A stretch of DNA of 64,000 bases from Sambucus nigra. Lineage: Eukaryota; Streptophyta; Magnoliopsida; Dipsacales; Adoxaceae. Below the pieces are notes generated by a model. That model saw only the letters and a list, made by a program, of their open reading frames with translations, was not told the origin of the DNA and did no database searches. Numbering within the stretch: the stretch's first letter is position 1; every line of letters starts with the position of its first letter. Positions 58,590 to 64,000 of the stretch are shown here, piece by piece. A program made the translations under genes and the position numbers. The stretch lies in contig OX422215.1 of the NCBI GenBank assembly GCA_949130495.1, positions 533,059,755 through 533,123,754 of the forward strand. Reading direction: 5' to 3'.

Positions 58590-61150
58590 AATTGCTTCAA
58601 TTTGAAATGGAAAGCATTGACCTCGAACAGGCGGGCAATCCTTCACAATACAGTAGTAAAGGTATAGGTGCGGCAAAGCTAAAGCGATTGACTAACATAA
58701 AGACTAGTGAATAATAGATAAGAGTTATGTTTAATAATCTTAGGCAACCAATAAGTATTAGGATAAAAAGAATTATCAAGTTATTGGGGTTTGTTGGTGA
58801 CGTGGTTTGTGCCGATAACTTATTCAAGTTGGCTTAAAGTGCCAATCAATTTGAAGATTGATTTGTGGGATGCAATACAAGTAATATGATTTGCGTGACG
58901 CATCTCGATTACGTAGCTAATATTTTCTTTCTCATTTATATCCATTTCATGTTTATGTTATTATATATTGCTAAGATTGTCTATCTTCACCTATTTATTG
59001 ATCTACCATTTAAATTTGTCATGTTGATAATTATGTGTAACATAACATCTTATTGACATATCAAGAATTTCGTATAATAAACCTAGGAAAAATCACCTGA
59101 TCAGAATTTGAACTATTATAGCAGTCCCAATCTAAACTCTTTGTACTGTATTGCTGCTATTTCTGCTGTATTTTACTATATTGTTGTTATTTATGCTATT
59201 TGGATTGCTATAGCAATACCAATCCAAACCTTTTAGAATTTATTGATGCTATTTGTGCTCTATTGTGCTATATTTCTGCTATTTGTTCTATTTGGACTGC
59301 AATAGTAGTCCTTATCCAAACTCTTTTATAAATGTTTCAACACAAACCTTTCTTTATAGATCAAATTTGATGTTGATCCAAACACCAAGAGGACGATGTT
59401 GTCCTCTATGGGTTACAGTTGGAGATTATTGAAAACACAACTCACGAGACATTGGATTAGACACCAATACAACCTTCACAAACATCCTTTGCCAAAAATC
59501 GAGAAATTCATTAATCCAGATGTGTGGAATGAATTTGTTTACTGTAGGCTAACCAATGGATTTGAGGCATAATTGAAAAATAATTGCATATTTGATTATA
59601 CTCAGCATATCTGGATCTGTTACAGCCAGTAATACTTTTTTTTTTCTTTTCTAATTTATTGTTCTGATTTATAAGACCGTAAGTTAGGTACATAGGGAAA
59701 AGTGATTCAAGGTCAAATACAATCATTGTATGAGCAATAACGGTTACACTAGTCTTGTTGAAGATCTGGTATGTTTTATTTTGAGTATTTTAATTAGATT
59801 TATGATGGTCTGAACTTAAACATTAAATTATTCTTTAATTATATGATTTTTTGTTTTACAATTGATAGAAGAAAAAGAAGATGGGATCGAGATATGAAAA
59901 TGACAGGAGTTTCTTGTGGTTGAAAGGTCGTGAAAAAAAGAAGGTGAATATGGAGATGATTCATTAAAAGAGGTGGTAAAGAAAATGGTTAGTTTATATA
60001 ATTATGATATGAGTTCCTTTGTTTGGTGTTTTAGTGCATGATTTGTAAATTTGATAATATTTAGATCACATTTTAAAAGATTGAATCTACTTGCTTGTAG
60101 GTTGAATTGAAAGGACAAGTTAAATATGGTAGTGTAACCTTAGAAGGAAGTAATGAATTTCTCACTATGATATTGGGTACTCCCAAACACTCGAGCCATG
60201 TCTGACTATTGAGATTCAGAGTTATTCTCACAATGTACTTCAATCTTCCAAAGCGTGGTTCTAAGAGACATATTAGTGAGTTAAATTATGAATTAAGAGA
60301 AGCAAAGAAAATATTAAAAGATATGAAGGCACAGTTGAAGTTAAGAATTGAGCCAGTTATCATAGCCCCAACAATCACACCCCGAGCCGAGAAAGTCGCT
60401 TCATACATACGTGAAAGTGAAATATAAAGCATTCAAGTTCGGGTGGAAAATTGCAACACAATCACTTTCTTTAAAGGTATAATGTTTCAAAGATAATTAT
60501 AAAAACACATACCATTAAGGTTTGGTGGTTATTTGTAATTATAAATTATTTTTGTGTTTCTTTGGAATGCAGTTCAAAGATAATGGTGTAACACATAGTG
60601 AAAAGTTACTATCTCATTCAATAGATGATATAACCTCATTCGATAGCTAGTGATAAAAGTACCAAACAAGGATTTCCTTGAAAAGTAATGGGATCAATTT
60701 TCTATGATGGTGATAACTTTGTAGTTTTACTTGGTTGGGCCAGTAGGTTGCTGAATTTTATGTAGTTTTACTTGGACGGCGTCGATAAATTACTGAATTC
60801 TAATACTTTGCTGAATTTTAATGTATTTTTTTCACAATTAAGGGTGGAGAATATAGGTTGGCTATTGAAAATAAAATTAACATCGTTTTCAAGGGTATCG
60901 TATTCGATAGGAATGGACCAGACAAGAAAATTCATAATATAGTGTTGGGAGAAAGCAATGTTCAGGTCTCCATTTCTAAAGTTATTTCTTCTACTGCCAT
61001 CCTCGTAAAACTCGATCCAAATGACTTTTATTTTGTGAAAGATCCTATTGGTTCATATGTTTCTCTGGCCCAAAGAGTTAGTGTTATTAATACTTGGGTT
61101 ACACTATCGGTCCTTATGTATACCTATAAGTATGTGTTTATGTTATGAAT
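58590..61150 (+). pseudogene. TE-E second gene: Transposase_24 / TNPA-like with C-terminal domain
   Basis: Blocks in order: GIGAAKLKRLTNIK and QPISIRIKRIIKLLGFV (58,660-58,800), VDPNTKRTMLSSMGYSWRLL (about 59,371-59,430) with KTQLTRHWI, then VWNEFVYCRLTNGFE, SNNGYTSLVEDL, LTMILGTPKHSSHV (about 60,160-60,200), and a coiled segment in 60,209-60,427. Frame 60,858-61,148 gives RLAIENKINIVFKGIVFDRN and VQVSISKVISSTAILVKLD, the domain usual near the C-terminus of these proteins. Introns separate the blocks. TNPA-type proteins bind subterminal repeats. Stops mark decay. Confidence 0.75.
59112..59330. repeat. About 94-bp imperfect tandem repeat, 2.3 copies
   Basis: TATAGCARTMCCAATCYAAAC followed by a stretch rich in TGCTATTT recurs at about 59,113, 59,208 and 59,302, inside an apparent intron of the second CACTA gene. 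A short inverted repeat, TTTGGATTG/CAATCCAAA, lies at the unit boundary near 59,199-59,228. Confidence 0.75.
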
Positions 61151-61379
61151 GACATTACTTTCTCACATTTCACAAAATTCAATGCAAAATGAAATGGAAG
61201 GTGGGAAAAATCCTTGCCATGAGTATTAAAATGATATCTTGGGTGAATGTAGATATGGAAAAAATGAAAAGAATACTAAGTGCTCTTTTATAACCACCTT
61301 CACTTTTTATTTATTGATAATGAAGACGAATCAAATAATGATTCCAATGGAGAAAGAGATGTTTGAAGAAGATAAGGAT

Positions 61380-63660
61380 CAATGCTAAATTTTCAAGAAA
61401 GATTTTTTGGACTTTTGTGCACAGAAGCCTTTAGATGTCATGTGAATTATTGCATACATTAGGTATAACTTAAATTCAATCTTGTTATTTAAGATGCATA
61501 GGGATTAATTTAGCTACTTACCTTTTTAGTTTCTTGTATGATAAGTTCCAATGCTTCGATAATGGTTTTAATTCTTCAATCTTGAGTCTTTCAATGGTAC
61601 AAAAAAAATTGGTTTAACTTGAATTATTGGAAAAAGGTTGGACAATAAAAAAAAGTTAAATTTGTTTCTTTCCTTACAATCTTCAAGATATGTAAGTAGT
61701 TACATTATTTTTTCAACAAGAATTAACAGATTGTTGTTATATTCTATAGTATGTAATTATGACAATATTCGTTTTACAGGTTCCATTAGGTTTCTCATTG
61801 ATTTGTTTATAAGAATAATTTATTTGTTAGATTCATTAAATATGGTACTGAGTGACAAAGATAAGATGTATATCACTACGTGAGTATAATATTATTTTCA
61901 CTTTTCTTTTACATGCATTAATGAGTACATTTTTATTGCGATCTCCTAATACATATATTGAAATTCCCTTTACATGTAGTGGTGTTAACATATTGAACAT
62001 CGATGGAAAAAGGATAAACACATCTTGGAGTTGTATTTAGGTAAATTCCATCATATAGCATCTCTGTCATTTCACTACAAAATTACACATGTAACAAAAT
62101 GCTATAAAGAAATTAGCTTCAAAGTCTAAACGAACTCTATTAGTATATAATCTCAAAGAATACTTATATAGAATGTAGTATACATGATTGCTCTATATAG
62201 ATTTAGTGACGTACCAATTAATATGGATTACCACTGGAAAAATGACTTAACAACTACACATACAAACCAACCTTAACTAGTGAAAGTATGAAAAAAAAAT
62301 CTCATTTACGATCGTGTATAGTGGTCTGACCTTTTCATGTATCATGGAGGTTGGTAATATACAGGACATATTAAAACCTACTAAAACTGCTGAACCGACC
62401 TACTACCGAAAAAATATTGCTACTGCAAGAATTCGGACATGTTGTGAAACCTAATACTACTACTGAAAAAACCAATTGTGTACTAAGAATTCAAACTTTC
62501 TGTGAAACGTACTGCTACCGCTGAACCAACCAATACTAATGTAGTTGTTAATGGCAACACTTCAACTGATGTTTTGATAAATCATGTTGCAGTTGAGGAC
62601 ATACTCAACCATGCGTGTGATACCGTTATCCATGTGACCCAAACTAATATTATTATTATAGAAGTGATATTAACAATCCTTGTATTGGCATCAATTATGT
62701 TAATTCTATGATCGATCGTGTGTGATTTAATACAACCGAATACAATCCAACAAGTGCTGTTGATTCCCAATGCTGCTGTCGATTCTCAATGCAGCTATCG
62801 ATTCCCTCTTCCCATACCAGCAGTTGTTGCTGTTGTTGTTCTACCAGTAGCTACTTCCCATACCACACGGTAGATTCAATGCTAACCGTTTTTAATCCTC
62901 CAAACACACGGTTATTTAATAGTGATGGAAACTATAACATGTAAATTTATTATTTTCTATGTGTTGTAAGGAATATGCATGAAATGTGATATTTATATGT
63001 AGAACTTGTGTATGAATTTTAGTTTGGATACTCACTTGGGCATCTTCCTTAGGTAGCTTACGAATTTTTGTGTTTATCATTTGATTTGGTAATATTTATT
63101 GTTTCTTAACTCTTTTCTTTCATTTGCCAATCAATTTAGGGGGATAAATTTTTATTTCTTCTTTACAATATAAGTGTAACTTTTGAGATTTAACATTGTT
63201 CCTTAACAGTCCATGATTTAAACTGTCCACTAGTTTAATGGTAGCCTAATAGTCTTGTTTAACAGTACATTAGTTTAACATTCCATTAGTCAAATTTTTT
63301 TTCTTAATGCTCTTATTTAATAATCCATCACTCTTTTATTATTTTTTCGATAATAATGTTTTGTGTTAACTAGTGCCCAATGCAAGGAAAGGGTACTCTA
63401 AATTTTGGATATTTTGTGTTGAAGTTTATGAGGTACTTCATAGAGGATCCTTCCATACCTTTTGAAACAAAGGTAGTAACCACTTTTTTTTTCTCCTCTT
63501 ATATAAGATATTGTTTAGGCATTAACTATTTTTATACTGTAATAATAAAATTCAATTGTTATTCAATCTTTAGATGAGGAAATTTCCTGATAAAGCGACA
63601 TACACGGTGAATTAGATAAAGAAAGTTCAAATGGAGTTTTTGAATTCCTTACGGATCATA
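61380..63660 (+). pseudogene. TE-E ULP1-like cysteine protease remnant
   Basis: KDFLDFCAQKPLDVM (about 61,397-61,441), IIYLLDSLNMVLSDKDKM (61,815-61,868) and GKGTLNFGYFVLKFMRYFIE (63,386-63,445) match, in order, the N-terminal helix, the YxLDSL strand and the catalytic Cys segment (QxGxxECGYYVM) of the ULP1 (C48) domain of plant CACTA and Mutator-like elements. The last block has Phe where the catalytic Cys should be. MRKFPDKATYT (63,573-63,605) continues the C-terminus. About 1.5 kb between blocks two and three (61,870-63,370) shows no recognisable coding sequence. Confidence 0.6.
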
Positions 63661-63844
63661 TATATTAAGTACATCCGAATAAATGTATTTTGTTATGTCA
63701 TAATGATAATTTATTGAGATGAATGTGATTTTATGAAAGTTATGTGGATTATATTCGATTGCGGGGTTACTCATTCTAGGTTGGATATCATCGAGAACAA
63801 ATATGACCAAGTTTTACGTTTCGAAAATACCCTAGCTCGAGTAT

Positions 63845-63990
63845 TATTTTGGATTGTGGATATCATGATGTAGCTCATAATGTTTTTTTTATATCGTGAT
63901 GTATCATCACTACTTTTTCGATATTATTACGTACCTAACACATTAATAATTTTTTGGATATTATCACGTAGCTCACGTACGAGCTAGTTT
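63845..63990 (+). repeat. Possible CACTA subterminal repeats
   Basis: GGATATCATGATGTAGCTCA, ATATCGTGATGTATCATCA, ATATTATTACGTACCTAACA and GGATATTATCACGTAGCTCA occur in direct orientation at about 63,855, 63,890, 63,921 and 63,956. Clustered short repeats near the end are where CACTA transposases bind. The terminus itself lies beyond the window. Confidence 0.5.
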
Positions 63991-64000
63991 TTGGATATGA

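Larger units (their letters stand above)
30916..64000 (+). mobile_element. TE-E: decayed CACTA (En/Spm) transposon, 3' end outside window, interrupted by SL-2
   Basis: Transposase-associated, TNP2, DUF4218 and DUF4216 homologies (32,893-33,128 and 54,688-58,060), then Transposase_24-like and ULP1-like readings, follow the usual gene order of plant CACTA elements on the plus strand. The proposed left end is CACTTAAGAAAAAACTGAC at 30,916, near the CACTA-AAGAAAA pattern of terminal repeats; a family-like AGGGACAAATTTTAATTTCC lies shortly inside. The right terminus is not in the window, so the inverted repeat and 3-bp duplication cannot be checked. Stops in every domain. Confidence 0.8.

Overview
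This window is plant nuclear DNA made almost entirely of transposable elements. I see Ty3/gypsy retrotransposons of the chromovirus and Tat lineages, very long LTRs, a CACTA (En/Spm) DNA transposon with TNP2 transposase domains, and a plant mobile domain. These point to a seed plant, probably an angiosperm, and to repeat-rich, heterochromatin-like sequence. I found no host protein gene, tRNA, rRNA or CRISPR array. Names such as TE-A and SL-1 are mine.

Left block (1-19,680). A decayed chromovirus (TE-A, 1-17,533; 5' end outside the window) has its gag at 1-640, its pol with a chromodomain tail at 11,320-14,714, and a 2.8-kb 3' LTR. A complete but decayed 10.7-kb Tat-like element (TE-B, 656-11,315) sits between TE-A gag and protease. 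TE-A itself appears inserted in the reverse transcriptase of an older Tat fragment (TE-C), whose remainder runs from 17,534 to about 19,680.

Middle block (about 19,690-30,915). Tat-like element TE-D has a 5'-truncated LTR, a primer-binding site, and degenerate gag, protease, RT, RNase H and integrase. A 4.2-kb reverse-strand solo LTR (SL-1, 21,883-26,091, perfect 5-bp target duplication) lies between its gag and protease. TE-D ends in a tandem-repeat-rich 3' UTR.

Right block (about 30,916-64,000). A decayed CACTA transposon (TE-E) is split inside its transposase gene by a solo LTR (SL-2, 33,129-54,687). SL-2 is in turn split by an 18.76-kb Tat-lineage element (TE-F, 33,810-52,566). TE-F is the youngest and best preserved element here: near-identical 2.29-kb LTRs carrying a GC-rich 18-bp minisatellite, a nearly readable gag-pol with dual RNase H, and a 6.6-kb multi-exon antisense gene. 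That gene encodes a plant mobile domain and contains a 157-bp exon-plus-intron unit present six times in tandem, the most unusual feature in the window. TE-E then continues with TNP2 domains, a second gene (Transposase_24/TNPA-like) and a ULP1-like protease remnant that has lost its catalytic cysteine.

Nested order supported by the junctions: TE-C, then TE-A, then TE-B; TE-D, then SL-1; TE-E, then SL-2, then TE-F. All gene calls are pseudogenes or near-pseudogenes of mobile elements. Boundaries of nested elements come from matching LTR ends and target-site duplications read directly in the sequence; domain names come from recognition of family motifs, without database searches.
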